NCBI RefSeq assembly: GCF_030540545.1
Contig: NZ_JAUNVZ010000008.1
Location: 62,001-126,000, forward strand
Reading direction: 5' to 3'
Origin: Rothia sp. (in: high G+C Gram-positive bacteria)
GTDB lineage: Bacteria > Actinomycetota > Actinomycetes > Actinomycetales > Micrococcaceae
Length of the DNA: 64,000 bases
This document shows, piece by piece, positions 1-9,199 of the stretch. The stretch's first letter is position 1. Each line of letters begins with the position of its first letter. The notes beneath the pieces are model-generated. The model did not search any database, was not told the DNA's origin, and saw only the letters and a program-made list of their open reading frames with translations. The translations under genes and the position numbers were made by a program.

Positions 1-1
1 G

Positions 2-1198
2 ATGCTGCAGGGCATGTTTTCGCAGATGCAGGCCATGTTTTCCGGTCAGGGCGGGGCTGCTGAGAAGGGTGTGAATTGGTCGCAGGTGAAGGAGCAGACC
101 CGTCAGCTCATTAGCCGCGGTTCTGACCCGAGCGTGCCGACGAACCTGGAGTACGCTGCGGTGGACGCTGCGAACCTGGCGGATTTGTGGCTGGATACCG
201 CCACCGTGTTTGAGCGCCATAATATTCCCCTGGAAGCGTGGGGTAAAACGGAGTGGCTGGACGCGTCGTTCTCCTCCTGGCGTACGATGATCGAGCCGGT
301 TGCTGCTGAGGTGACCGAGTCGATGGTTATGCCCATGCCGGGGGATGTGCCGCCGGAGATGGCGCAGATCCTCAATAATGGTGTTTTGAATAATATCGGT
401 GCCACTATTTTTGGTGCGCAGACGGCTCAGGCGTTGGCCGGGCTGGCTGATGAGGTGTACACCTCGACCGATATTGGGTTCCCGTTGGCGCCGGGTCGTA
501 CCGCGCTGCTGCCGAACGGGTATGCGCAGCTGAGCGAGGAGATTGAGGTTCCCGCTCAGGAGATTCTGCTGTACCTGGCGGTGCGTGAGGCGGCACTGGT
601 GCGTTTGCATCGTCATACTCCGTGGCTGCTGGAGGATATTAATGCGCTGGTGGCTCGTTATGCGCGCGGTATTCGTGTGGATATGAACCGTATTCAGGAT
701 TCGATGAGCACCCTGGATGTGCACAGCCCTGAGGAGATGCAGGAGGCGCTGGAGGGCGGTATGCTCAACCCGCAGCGCACTGAGGATCAGGAGCTGGCGG
801 TGGCTCGTTTGGAGACGCTGTTGGCTTTGATTGAGGGCTGGGTTTCGTTGGTGACGGAGCAGGCTACCCGTAACCTGCCGGGGTCTGCGAAGATGGCTGA
901 GATGATGACCCGCCGCCGTATTGAGGGCGGTCCTGCCGAGCAGGTGTTTGCGAACCTGGTTGGTTTGGAGATGCGTCCTCGTCTGGTGCGTGAGGCTCAG
1001 GAGTTTTGGCGTAACTTTGAGGAGAACCATGGCTATGAGGCTCGTGACGGCCTGTGGGCTGCCCCGGAGACTCTGCCGACCGCTGACGAGTTGGAGACCC
1101 CGGGCGCCTATGCTGCCCGCGTGGCCTCGCAGCAGGTCAGCGATGATGATTTTGATTCTGAGCTGCAGAAGCTCCTCGACGGCGGCTTTGAGAGCTAA
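2..1198 (+). CDS. zinc-metalloprotease-like protein of the DUF2342 (Zincin_2) family, 5' truncated
   Basis: The reading frame is open from the window edge, and family members normally carry a Gly/Met/Gln-rich N-terminus, so the true start probably lies upstream. The visible protein is 398 residues. It starts with a Met/Gln-rich stretch, and around residues 195-230 has the helical segment typical of DUF2342 (REAALVRLHRHTPWL, then an ARGIRVD segment). No canonical HExxH is evident in what is visible, so protease activity is uncertain. The family is actinobacterial and largely uncharacterised; some members are annotated as associated with coenzyme F420 biosynthesis genes, but nothing here supports that role. 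It converges on the lipoprotein gene downstream, separated by a strong bidirectional terminator. Family call fairly confident, function unknown. Confidence 0.75.
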   Translation: MLQGMFSQMQAMFSGQGGAAEKGVNWSQVKEQTRQLISRGSDPSVPTNLEYAAVDAANLADLWLDTATVFERHNIPLEAWGKTEWLDASFSSWRTMIEPVAAEVTESMVMPMPGDVPPEMAQILNNGVLNNIGATIFGAQTAQALAGLADEVYTSTDIGFPLAPGRTALLPNGYAQLSEEIEVPAQEILLYLAVREAALVRLHRHTPWLLEDINALVARYARGIRVDMNRIQDSMSTLDVHSPEEMQEALEGGMLNPQRTEDQELAVARLETLLALIEGWVSLVTEQATRNLPGSAKMAEMMTRRRIEGGPAEQVFANLVGLEMRPRLVREAQEFWRNFEENHGYEARDGLWAAPETLPTADELETPGAYAARVASQQVSDDDFDSELQKLLDGGFES

Positions 1199-1225
1199 AA
1201 GCTTCTGAAGCATTGATACATAGAA

Positions 1226-1258
1226 CTAAAGCCCGGCTAATCACTAGCCGGGCTTTAG
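1226..1258. terminator. bidirectional intrinsic terminator
   Basis: A perfect 14 bp inverted repeat (CTAAAGCCCGGCTA and its complement) encloses a 5 nt loop, between two convergent genes. A/T-rich flanks on both sides make it able to stop transcription from either direction. Confidence 0.85.
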
Positions 1259-1306
1259 TGTATCTAGAATATAGAGCGTATTGAGTCGGTATTATACCGC
1301 GCTCCT

Positions 1307-2314
1307 TTAGCGAATATGCTGGTTCAAAAACGCCGTAATATACTGGTTCGACTGAGCCGTCTGCGCAGCATTAAAGAAATGGCTGGCACCAGAAATAACC
1401 TCCAGGCGCGCATCCTTAAATGTACTCACCGCACGCTGAGAATATCGCAGCGGCGCAATCTGGTCGGCGTCCCCGTGCACAATCAGCACCGGCTTGCTCA
1501 CCTTCGGCATATCCGCATACGGGTCATAGTCCAGCGACTTCTCAAAATACACGCGGCCCACATTATTGCCGCGATGGTTATACACCGCCGGCACCTGATC
1601 CACCGAACTAAACAGGGCGCGCGCATCATCAAAAAGCACAAACGCCGGGTACACCAAAATCAGGCCCGCAATCTTATCGTTATTCTCCTCAGCCACCATC
1701 GTCGACACCACGCCGCCCTGACTCTGACCCATCAAAAACACGCGGCTCGTATCGGTAAAAGGCTGCTGCACAATCATTGCCAGCACCGCGTTCAAATCGT
1801 CCTTCTCGGTAAAAGGCGACATGGCCAAAATATTATTACCGCTGCGGCTGGACGGGTTACCGCCCATAAAATCGAAGGAATACACCACGCAACCGGTGGC
1901 TGCCATAGCGTTCGCCCAATCGCGCACGCTTTCGGCACGGCCGTTAAACCCGTGCGAGAAAATCACTACGGGCAGCTGCGTGTCACGAAAATTCACCGGT
2001 GCGGTCACATAACCGTAAATATCGCCGTGCGGGCCGGCAGCGTGCAGCTCCTCGGTCACAATGCGGGAGGTATCCGCCGGGATACGTGCGGCGGTGGTGG
2101 ATGCGCTCGCCTGCGCGGTTGCTTCCGCGGTGGCCTGCATGGTTGCTTCTGCGGTGGGGGAGGCGCTTGCAGGGCTGCTCAGGCTCGGGCTGGGTGAGGG
2201 GCTGGCCGATGATGCGGCGGGCGAGGCGCTGTTATTTTGCGCTGCGGCGCAGGCGCTCAGGGTGGCTCCCGCGGTGGCGATCATGCCGGTCAGGGCGATT
2301 CGACGGTTAATCAT
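1307..2314 (-). CDS. secreted lipoprotein alpha/beta hydrolase (dienelactone hydrolase/PET hydrolase-like)
   Basis: A 335-residue protein starting at MINRRIAL, with AAAGG-type ribosome binding sequence just upstream; a longer upstream reading exists but has no such site. The N-terminus is a lipoprotein signal peptide with lipobox LSAC, so it should be anchored to the outer face of the membrane. A Ser/Pro/Ala/Thr-rich linker of about 65 residues follows, then an alpha/beta hydrolase domain: oxyanion region SHGFNG, nucleophile elbow GQSQGG, acid residue in HGDADQ and catalytic His in GASHFF. The order fits the chlorophyllase/dienelactone hydrolase/cutinase-like group, so an ester substrate is likely but unknown. 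Divergent from the Lon-like gene, with both promoters in about 175 bp. Confidence 0.85.
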   Translation of the reverse strand: MINRRIALTGMIATAGATLSACAAAQNNSASPAASSASPSPSPSLSSPASASPTAEATMQATAEATAQASASTTAARIPADTSRIVTEELHAAGPHGDIYGYVTAPVNFRDTQLPVVIFSHGFNGRAESVRDWANAMAATGCVVYSFDFMGGNPSSRSGNNILAMSPFTEKDDLNAVLAMIVQQPFTDTSRVFLMGQSQGGVVSTMVAEENNDKIAGLILVYPAFVLFDDARALFSSVDQVPAVYNHRGNNVGRVYFEKSLDYDPYADMPKVSKPVLIVHGDADQIAPLRYSQRAVSTFKDARLEVISGASHFFNAAQTAQSNQYITAFLNQHIR

Positions 2315-2489
2315 AGTGTCCTTTCGTGTCGGTCTAGAATACCCCGCAAAACCTTGCAAAGTAAAGTAATTGCTGGGATATTCAAAAGATAAACCGCACA
2401 CACTATCGCTCCTCTGGCGCTCAGCCCGCGCGCCCTGCACCCGCTAAGATAGATGTATAGGCACCGCATGTTCAAGCGAAAGGTACACC

Positions 2490-3392
2490 GTGTTCCGCAT
2501 CCGCCGCAACGAAGCACAGCAACCCGGCATTCGCGCTGCTTGGCGTCCCAAAGGTCTGCGCGCACGCAGCGCCGCCGCAACCCTGCTGCTGATTGCCGGT
2601 GCCTTTGTCGCCCCCAGCCACCACACCACGGTCACCGGTGGTCCTCTCTACGACGCTATGGGCCAGTACCAGGGGCAGGATGTGCTCACTGTACAGGAGC
2701 AGAAGGCCACCACGGGTGAAATTTACGTGTTGAGCTTACGCGCTACCGGCATTCCCGGCGGTAGCGCTGATAGCGGTGCGCAGGCGTTTACGGCATGGCT
2801 GGCGTTGTCGTCGGCAAGTAGCGGCTACCAGTATCTGGCGGTGCCCACCGAACTCATGTACCCGCACGGCGCCTCAAACGCAGACACGCAGAATCCCGAC
2901 GCGGCGCGTCTGGCGGCGCAGAACTACCTGGGGCGCCCGGTGCAGGTGCAGGTGAATGTTCCTGAGGCTAATAGCCAGGATTTGATGCTTACCCTAGCGA
3001 TGATTAATAAGCTCAGTGCAGAGAAGCTGATGGCTGACCCGCCGGATCTTTCGCAGCCGGTTAACCGTCGCGAGGTCAATATTTATCGTGACCGGCTAAC
3101 CGGTAGTGCCCGTGTGAATGCTGACGGTACGGTCCATTCTGCCGGGGCGCTGGAGTATAAGCTGCGTGCGGCGGGGGAGAATTTCGCACCCTATTTCATC
3201 ATTGCGCAGGAGGACTGCGAGCAGCTTGCCCATATTAAACCTAGCAGCCGTATGTATATTCGCGACCGTACAGACGGCATACCGTATTACGAAGAGATCC
3301 GTATTATTCCGGTGAGCACTGTGGACGGCGCGGTGCAGGCGATGCGTCTGATTCGTGACAGCAAGGATAACGAACTGCCGCGCTGCTCTTAG
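2490..3392 (+). CDS. Lon-like (S16) secreted protease paralogue lacking the PDZ domain
   Basis: A 300-residue protein starting with GTG, preceded by GAAAGG at good spacing. An N-terminal hydrophobic segment (residues about 27-43) makes it membrane-anchored or secreted. It aligns along its length with the downstream YlbL-type protease: GGPLYDAMG matches GPLFNVLG, the QAFTAWL block matches EAFTAWL, and YLAVPTELMYPH matches QVAVPTEALYPH. About 100 residues, including the whole PDZ domain, are missing after LGRPV. At the catalytic site the usual GPSAG is replaced by ANSQD, but the nucleophile position (Ser162) and the dyad Lys (Lys224, in LEYKLRAA) are retained. It is a diverged tandem duplicate. 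Activity is doubtful because the glycines around the Ser are lost; it could be a regulator of its neighbour. Confidence 0.8.
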   Translation: MFRIRRNEAQQPGIRAAWRPKGLRARSAAATLLLIAGAFVAPSHHTTVTGGPLYDAMGQYQGQDVLTVQEQKATTGEIYVLSLRATGIPGGSADSGAQAFTAWLALSSASSGYQYLAVPTELMYPHGASNADTQNPDAARLAAQNYLGRPVQVQVNVPEANSQDLMLTLAMINKLSAEKLMADPPDLSQPVNRREVNIYRDRLTGSARVNADGTVHSAGALEYKLRAAGENFAPYFIIAQEDCEQLAHIKPSSRMYIRDRTDGIPYYEEIRIIPVSTVDGAVQAMRLIRDSKDNELPRCS

Positions 3393-3496
3393 ACAGGCTC
3401 CTCTGCAGGCGAATGCCCCCTATGGTGAGTGCTCCCGTTAATTACTGGGGCGCGGTGTGCGCCGCCGGGCGGGTGTGAGTGCGGTACCCTTGAACT

Positions 3497-4777
3497 ATGA
3501 CTAAAAGCACCGGGACTCATAGCAGCGCATCTGAAAACACCGCAGAATCCGCTACCGTAACCGAACCTGCCAGCGCTAAAATATCCGCGGCCGATAAACA
3601 GCGTTCCGGTGCACGCCGTGCACGTGTGCGCATTCCCGGTGTGCGTATGCCCAGTTTGCGTGCGGTGAGCGGTGTGGCTGCTTTTAGCCTGTGTTTCGGT
3701 GCCCTGGTGGCTCCTGCAGCCTATGTGGTCGATAGCCCGGGCCCGCTCTTTAATGTGTTGGGCACTCACCAGAATGAGCAGATTATTCGGGTGCAGGGTG
3801 CGCGCACGGGCGGCTCCGGTGAGTTGAATATGACCACTGTGTCGGTGGCGGGCGGCCCGTACACGCAGATTAGTGGTGTGGAGGCTTTTACCGCCTGGTT
3901 GCATCGTGCCGAGAATGGTACGGGCTATGATCAGGTGGCGGTGCCCACGGAGGCACTGTACCCGCATGTGACGCAGGAGCAGGCGCAGAGCGCTTCGGGT
4001 GCGCAGATGGCTGATTCGCAGACTCAGGCTGCGGTGGCTGCCGCTCGTTATTTGGGTAAGCCGGTGACGGAGAAGACTCTGGTGCGCGCGGTGGTTTCTG
4101 ATGGTGCCTCGGCTGGTGTCTTGCAGCCGGGCGATCGTTTGCTGCAGGTGGGAGATAAGACTATTTCCACGCTCAGCGATGTGAGCGCGGCGGTTCAGGC
4201 GTCGGAGGGCCGTGAACTTGTGGTGCGTTTTGAGCGTGAGGGTGCGCAGCATAGTGTGCAGTTGACTGCGCGTAAGGGCACAGTGAATACTGATTCTGGC
4301 GCCCAGGAGCGCTGGCTGCTGGGTATTAGTCTGGCGCAGGATTATGAGCTGCCGTTTAGTATTGAGTACAGCCTGGACGGTATTGGTGGCCCGAGCGCGG
4401 GCATGATGCTGACTCTGGGTATTATTGACCGCCTGGGCGATACGTCTTTGCTCTCTGAAAGCGGTGAAGGTAACCGTAATATTATTGCGGGTACGGGCAC
4501 GATTAATGCTGCCGGTCAGGTCGGTCCGATTGGTGGTATTCGTTTTAAGATTCGTGCTTCGGGTGCGCACGGGGTGCCGTATTTTTTGGCTCCTGCGGAT
4601 AATTGTGCGGATATTGTGCGTGCTAAGCGTCAGGATCCTGACTTTGATGCGTATTTTGTGGATGGTCGCCGTGCGGGACAGATGCGTATTGTTCCGGTGA
4701 AGACTATTGATGATGCGGTTGCTGCCTTGGAGACGATTCGTTCCGGTGGCGTGGATTCGCTGCCGACCTGCTCCTAG
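3497..4777 (+). CDS. PDZ-domain Lon-like serine protease, YlbL family
   Basis: A 426-residue protein starting with ATG. It has a Ser/Ala-rich cytoplasmic N-terminus, one membrane segment (about residues 57-77), the conserved extracytoplasmic block SPGPLFNVLG, a PDZ domain at about 195-265 (with GVLQPGDRLLQVGD) and a C-terminal Lon-type S16 domain. The catalytic dyad is visible as Ser300 in GGPSAGMM and Lys351 in GGIRFKIRA. Family members are secreted or membrane-anchored proteases of Gram-positive bacteria; a B. subtilis relative degrades the division inhibitor YneA, but the substrate here is unknown. It is 104 bp after its degenerate paralogue in the same direction. C-terminus ends in LPTCS, mirrored by LPRCS in the paralogue. 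Confidence 0.9.
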   Translation: MTKSTGTHSSASENTAESATVTEPASAKISAADKQRSGARRARVRIPGVRMPSLRAVSGVAAFSLCFGALVAPAAYVVDSPGPLFNVLGTHQNEQIIRVQGARTGGSGELNMTTVSVAGGPYTQISGVEAFTAWLHRAENGTGYDQVAVPTEALYPHVTQEQAQSASGAQMADSQTQAAVAAARYLGKPVTEKTLVRAVVSDGASAGVLQPGDRLLQVGDKTISTLSDVSAAVQASEGRELVVRFEREGAQHSVQLTARKGTVNTDSGAQERWLLGISLAQDYELPFSIEYSLDGIGGPSAGMMLTLGIIDRLGDTSLLSESGEGNRNIIAGTGTINAAGQVGPIGGIRFKIRASGAHGVPYFLAPADNCADIVRAKRQDPDFDAYFVDGRRAGQMRIVPVKTIDDAVAALETIRSGGVDSLPTCS

Positions 4778-4827
4778 CGTCCCTCCCTAGACCCCCGTTG
4801 TGGGGTCTGGGTCGTTCCCCGTGACTG

Positions 4828-4902
4828 CCCCGTTTTGGGCGCACATTGTTGCTTTGGGCTCACATTTTCTGCGCCCAATGGTACTTTTTGCGCCCAAACC
4901 GG
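4828..4902 (+). repeat. GGGCGCA nested-palindrome element, copy 1
   Basis: About 75 bp between ylbL and the UPF0182 gene. Two direct GGGC(G/T)CA boxes are followed by two inverted TGCGCCC boxes, so the outer pair (CGTTTTGGGCGCA with TGCGCCCAAACCGG) and the inner pair can fold into one long interrupted hairpin. The second box is altered here (GGGCTCA). Three further copies are at 11556, 12378 and 15526, all in the same orientation. Confidence 0.8.
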
Positions 4903-4975
4903 TATTAGCACAGCCGGTGCCACTTTTGAGATAATAGACCCAAAGTGAAGAAACACAACCGGCAAAGAGGTCACT

Positions 4976-7900
4976 GTGGCATCTAAAAAACCATCAACCG
5001 AATCGAAAACCCCACCGCGCCGTTTCGGCACCCTGCGCCTGACCCTGGTCATTGTTGCCGTGCTGGTGTTGGGCTTTGTGGGGTTCACGCAATTGTATAC
5101 CGACTGGCTGTGGTTTGATCAGCTGGGGTTCACGGGCGTGTTCACCACCCAAATCATGTATAAGGCTGCGGCGTTTGTGATCACGGCGCTGGTGATCGCT
5201 GTACCCCTGTGGTGGAGCATGCATTATGCCATTAAGCACGCCCAGCCGCTGGAGCGCACCCCCGGTTCGGTATTTAGCAGCGGCCCGCGTCAGCAGCGCC
5301 GCGTTAAGCGCGAGGAAGAAGACAAGGATGACTCCTCCCCGATCGATGAAGCGGAGCGTCTTTTCCGTGATGCGATGGGCGAGAGCCTGAATCACGCGAT
5401 GCTGCGCTATCGTCAGGCGGTGGAGAACCTGAAGAAGGTGCTGCTGTACCTGGTTCCTGCCGGTTTGGGTATTTTCATTGCGATGGGTGCTGTGAATCAA
5501 TGGAGCACTCTGGCGCTCTTTATGAACGGCCGTAGCTTTGGGCAGGCAGACCCTGAATTTGGCCTGGATTATGGTTTCTATATGTTCACCCTGCCGTTTT
5601 TGACCCTGGTGGCAAGTCTGCTGACGGCGTCCTTGGTGTTTAGTGCTTTGGGTGGTGCGGCGATGCACTATTTCTACGGTGGTATTCGTGTGCTGCCTAA
5701 GGGTGTGGCCACCTCGAAGTATTTCCGTCGTCATGCGGCGCTGCTTGTGGCGTTGTTTATGCTGGTGCGTGCTGGAGATTTTTGGCTGGATCGTTATCGC
5801 TCCTTGCTATCGCAGAGCGGCAAATGGGCTGGTGCGATGTATACGGACGTGAACGCCTCTATTCCGGTGCAGATGATCCTGGCGTGTTCTGCGGTGCTGT
5901 TGGCGGTTCTTTTTGTGGTGGCTGCGGCGCGTAATCGTTGGCGTTTGCCGATGATGGGTACCGCGATTTTGCTGGTGATTGCGCTGGTTGCCGGTGGTTT
6001 GTATCCGTGGGTAGTGCAGCGTTTTCAGGTGGTGCCGAATGAGCAGAGCACGCAGTCGCAGTTTATTCAGCGTAATATTGACGCGACTCGTTTTGCATTT
6101 GGTCTGAATAATATTGAGACCACCTCCTATGATGCCAATGGTACGGCTGGTAGCGGCGCATTGCGTTCCTCGAGCGCGACGATTGAGAATATTCGTTTGC
6201 TGGATCCGAATGTGGTGGCTGCGGCGTTTGCGCAGATGCAGCAATTCCGCCCGTATTATCGTTTTGATAGTAATTTGGCGGTGGATCGTTATGCGGTGGG
6301 GCAAAAGACTCAGGATACTGTGATTGCTGCCCGCGAGTTGAACCCGGATCAGACCCGTGGGGATTCTTGGTATAACCGCCATGTGGTGTACACGCATGGT
6401 TATGGTGTGATTGCAGCCTACGGTAATCAGGTGGATAGTGCCGGTAACCCGAAGTTTATGCAGTCCGGTATTAAGGCGACGGGTGTGCTCAGTGAGAGCT
6501 ACGAGCCGCGTATTTATTTTGGGATGAGTTCGCCGGAGTATTCGATTGTTGGCGGTCGTGGCGATACCTTGGAGCTGGATCGTCCGCAGTCTGCGGAGGA
6601 GACCAATAGCGCCGATGCGAAGTACACGTTCGCCGGTTATGGCGGCCCGCGTGTGGATAATACCTTGGCGCGTCTGTCGTATGCGATTAAGTTCCGTTCT
6701 TCTGATATTTTGCTCTCGGATGCGGTGCGTGATGGTTCGCAGATTTTGTATGAGCGTAATCCGCTGGATCGTGTGCGTAAGGCTGCCCCGTATTTGACGG
6801 TGGATTCGAAGGCGTACCCGGCGATTGTTAATGATCGTGTGGTGTGGATTGTTGATGCGTACACCACCAGTAGCAACATGCCCTATGCGCAGGCGTATAC
6901 TCCGGAGGGTTCGCGTACGAGCGTGAATTATATGCGTAATTCGGTGAAGGCTACGGTGGATGCCTATGACGGTAAGGTGACCTTGTATGCCTGGGATGAG
7001 CAGGATCCGGTCTTGGCGTCGTGGCAGTCGGTGTTTCCGGGGACGGTGCATTCGTGGCGTGAGATGAACGCTCAGTTGCTCTCGCATGTGCGGTACCCGA
7101 CTGATTTGTTTAGTGCGCAGCGTCAGATGCTCAATAAGTATCATGTGACCAACGCTGCGAGTTTTTACGCTAATGATGATGTGTGGTCGATTCCGAATGA
7201 TCCGACGAATGAGAGCGGTAAGGCGATCCCTCCGTATTATTTGAGTTTGCAGATGCCGGGTGAGAACCGTGCGCATTTCTCGTTGACGACCACGTTTATT
7301 CCGCAGCAGGGCGATACGAATAATTCGCGTAATGTGATGTACGGTTTCTTGGCTGCTAATGGTGATGCCGGTACGGGTAAGGATGGTGAGCGTAGCGCCG
7401 ATTACGGTAAGTTGCGTTTGTTGGAGTTGCCGCGTTCTTCGGTGGTGCCGGGCCCGGGCCAGGCGCAGAATATTTTCAATTCTGATGCTGAGGTGTCGAA
7501 TCAGTTGAACCTATTGCGTCGTGGTTCTTCTGAGGTGCTCAACGGTAATATGCTGACCTTGCCGGTGGCTGGCGGCATGTTGTATGTGCAGCCGGTGTAT
7601 GTGCAGTCTAGTGGTGATGCGAAGTATCCGCGCCTGCAGCGTGTGCTGGTGAGTTTTGGCGATAAGGTTGGTTTTGCTCCGACCCTGGATGAGGCGTTGA
7701 ATCAGGTGTTTGGTGGTTCTTCTGGTGTGAAGCTGGATAGTAGCGGCAGCACGGATTCCAACTCGTCTGGTTCGTCTAGCTCCTCTGGTTCCTCGAGTTC
7801 TTCTAGCTCTTCTAGTGCGCAGGGTGATACCTTACAGAAGGCGCTGGCTGATGCTTCTGCCGCGATGAAGGAGGCCGATGAGGCGATGAAGCGTGGCGAT

Positions 7901-7984
7901 TGGGCTGCGTATGGTCAGGCGCAGAAGAAGTTGCAGGCGGCGTTGGAGCGTGCGCTTGCTTTGGAAGCTGCCTCGCGTAAGTAA
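4976..7984 (+). CDS. UPF0182 family large integral membrane protein
   Basis: A 1002-residue protein starting with GTG, preceded by AAAGAGG. The N-terminal third has about seven hydrophobic segments (first at residues 18-40, then around 65-85, 155-180, 200-230, 255-275, 300-320 and 325-345). A large conserved extracytoplasmic region follows. A Ser-only linker (about residues 917-945, encoded by a Ser-codon repeat) leads to a C-terminal helical segment rich in Ala, Lys and Glu. Length and architecture match the UPF0182 family, which is near universal in actinobacteria and has no established function. The antisense strand carries long open frames that are only shadows of its codon bias. The family assignment is firm and the role is unknown. 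Confidence 0.92.
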   Translation: MASKKPSTESKTPPRRFGTLRLTLVIVAVLVLGFVGFTQLYTDWLWFDQLGFTGVFTTQIMYKAAAFVITALVIAVPLWWSMHYAIKHAQPLERTPGSVFSSGPRQQRRVKREEEDKDDSSPIDEAERLFRDAMGESLNHAMLRYRQAVENLKKVLLYLVPAGLGIFIAMGAVNQWSTLALFMNGRSFGQADPEFGLDYGFYMFTLPFLTLVASLLTASLVFSALGGAAMHYFYGGIRVLPKGVATSKYFRRHAALLVALFMLVRAGDFWLDRYRSLLSQSGKWAGAMYTDVNASIPVQMILACSAVLLAVLFVVAAARNRWRLPMMGTAILLVIALVAGGLYPWVVQRFQVVPNEQSTQSQFIQRNIDATRFAFGLNNIETTSYDANGTAGSGALRSSSATIENIRLLDPNVVAAAFAQMQQFRPYYRFDSNLAVDRYAVGQKTQDTVIAARELNPDQTRGDSWYNRHVVYTHGYGVIAAYGNQVDSAGNPKFMQSGIKATGVLSESYEPRIYFGMSSPEYSIVGGRGDTLELDRPQSAEETNSADAKYTFAGYGGPRVDNTLARLSYAIKFRSSDILLSDAVRDGSQILYERNPLDRVRKAAPYLTVDSKAYPAIVNDRVVWIVDAYTTSSNMPYAQAYTPEGSRTSVNYMRNSVKATVDAYDGKVTLYAWDEQDPVLASWQSVFPGTVHSWREMNAQLLSHVRYPTDLFSAQRQMLNKYHVTNAASFYANDDVWSIPNDPTNESGKAIPPYYLSLQMPGENRAHFSLTTTFIPQQGDTNNSRNVMYGFLAANGDAGTGKDGERSADYGKLRLLELPRSSVVPGPGQAQNIFNSDAEVSNQLNLLRRGSSEVLNGNMLTLPVAGGMLYVQPVYVQSSGDAKYPRLQRVLVSFGDKVGFAPTLDEALNQVFGGSSGVKLDSSGSTDSNSSGSSSSSGSSSSSSSSSAQGDTLQKALADASAAMKEADEAMKRGDWAAYGQAQKKLQAALERALALEAASRK

Positions 7985-8055
7985 TGCCGGGTGCTTGGCG
8001 ATGTGCCGGGTGCTGGTTCTGCCAGACGGCCAGTGTGGGGAAGCCGGTGCAGAGG

Positions 8056-8091
8056 GCAGGAGCACTAATACACAAGTTTATGTGTTCCTGC
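8056..8091. terminator. possible hairpin terminator after the UPF0182 gene
   Basis: Imperfect inverted repeat CAGGAGCAC ... GTGTTCCTG with an inner ACACA/TGTGT pairing, between the UPF0182 stop and the tRNA promoter. No clear T-run follows, so a processing stem or chance palindrome is also possible. Confidence 0.4.
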
Positions 8092-8111
8092 TCTCAAATG
8101 GCTGTTTGGGC

Positions 8112-8140
8112 TTGCGAACCTCGTGGCGGGCGCGTATAGT
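8112..8140 (+). promoter_or_regulatory. sigma-70-type promoter of the initiator tRNA gene
   Basis: TTGCGA at 8112-8117 and TATAGT at 8135-8140 are separated by exactly 17 bp, and the -10 box ends 12 bp before the tRNA 5' end. Confidence 0.7.
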
Positions 8141-8152
8141 TATATGAGTCGC

Positions 8153-8226
8153 CGCGGGGTGGAGCAGTTCGGTAGCTCGCCGGGCTCATAACCCGGAGGT
8201 CGCAGGTTCAAATCCTGTCCCCGCAA
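8153..8226 (+). tRNA. initiator tRNA-fMet (CAT)
   Basis: A full cloverleaf can be drawn by hand: acceptor CGCGGGG with CCCCGCA, anticodon stem CCGGG/CCCGG around the loop CTCATAA (anticodon CAT), T arm GCAGG-TTCAAAT-CCTGT, discriminator A. The C1:A72 mismatch at the acceptor end and the three G-C pairs in the anticodon stem are the hallmarks of the initiator tRNA. The CCA end is not encoded. Confidence 0.95.
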
Positions 8227-8234
8227 CGAATAAA

Positions 8235-8263
8235 GGCTCTCGAAGTAATTCGAGGGCCTTTTT
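8235..8263 (+). terminator. intrinsic terminator after tRNA-fMet
   Basis: 10 bp stem GGCTCTCGAA/TTCGAGGGCC (one G-T pair) with a GTAA loop, followed directly by TTTTT, starting 9 nt after the tRNA. Confidence 0.9.
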
Positions 8264-8338
8264 GCTTTAACCTTTTCTGGTGCCCTGCTGTTCTGGTGTT
8301 TCCGGGGGCACCGGCGGGTACGGGTCTACAATGGTTGT

Positions 8339-9199
8339 ATGGAACCTCGCTACGATTTGCATATTCATTCTGCGTTATCTGACGGCACTCAGTGCTTGGA
8401 GGAGCTGGTGCCGCTGGTGGCGCGTGCGGGCTTGGCTGGTTTCGCCCTGACTGATCACGATACGACGGCCGGTTGGGCGCAGGCTGCTGCATTGGCGGGG
8501 GAGTACGGTCTGGATTTTGTGCCGGGTGCGGAGTTCTCCTGCCGCTATGTGTATGGCACCGATTCTGGTTCCGCTTCGAAGACTATTCACCTGCTGGCTT
8601 ATGGTTTTGACCCGGTGACCTCTGAGCTGGCGCGGCAGGTGGAGCGTATTCGCGCCAGCAGGCAGGGGCGTGCGCAGGCTATGGTAGAGCGCCTGGCGGC
8701 TGATTTCCCGATCACCTGGGATCAGGTGACGGCGCAGGCTGGTGCGGGCAATCAGGCGATTGGTCGCCCGCATATTGCCGATGCCTTGGTGGCATTGGGG
8801 GCGGTGCCGGATCGTTCTGCGGCTTTTGAGCGCCTGCTGTATACGGGGAGCAAGTATTATGTGCCGCAGCTGGCTCTTGACCCGGTGGATGCGGTGCGCC
8901 TGGTGCGTGCGGCCGGTGGTGTGCCGGTGATTGCGCACCCGATGAGTCGTATGCGCGGCCCAGCGCTTTCCCTAGAGTATCTGGAGCAGTTGGTGGCTGC
9001 CGGGCTGGGTGGTATTGAGGTCTTTCATCGGGAGAATGGCGCAACCGATCGTGAGCGTCTGTTGGATTTCGTGCGCGGATACCCGCATCTGTTGGTGACC
9101 GGTAGTAGTGATTATCATGGTGCGGGTAAGCCGAATGAGTTGGGGGAGAATACAACCTCGACTTCGACGGTAGCGGCCCTGCGTGAGCAATGTATATAG
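8339..9199 (+). CDS. PHP-domain metal-dependent phosphoesterase (TrpH / RNase AM-like)
   Basis: A 286-residue protein. The N-terminus has the PHP signature DLHIHSALSDG and the metal-binding ALTDHD; later metal ligands are seen in GAEFSC, GRPHIAD, VIAHPM and SSDYHG. The order matches the TrpH/YciV group, 3',5'-nucleoside bisphosphate phosphatases and 5'-3' exoribonucleases that trim RNA 5' ends. Substrate cannot be decided from sequence. The last eight codons and the TAG stop fall inside the first unit of a 24 bp tandem repeat (9176-9223), so the normal family C-terminus (after LGEN) has been replaced by repeat-encoded residues. Transcribed in the same direction as the preceding tRNA, but after its terminator. 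Confidence 0.88.
   Translation: MEPRYDLHIHSALSDGTQCLEELVPLVARAGLAGFALTDHDTTAGWAQAAALAGEYGLDFVPGAEFSCRYVYGTDSGSASKTIHLLAYGFDPVTSELARQVERIRASRQGRAQAMVERLAADFPITWDQVTAQAGAGNQAIGRPHIADALVALGAVPDRSAAFERLLYTGSKYYVPQLALDPVDAVRLVRAAGGVPVIAHPMSRMRGPALSLEYLEQLVAAGLGGIEVFHRENGATDRERLLDFVRGYPHLLVTGSSDYHGAGKPNELGENTTSTSTVAALREQCI

Noticed and set aside
3389-7276. Long antisense open frames over the Lon-like and UPF0182 genes (for example 3389-4570 and 5807-7276 minus)
   Set aside because: Arg/Thr/His-rich low-complexity translations lying fully opposite conserved genes; they arise from codon bias.
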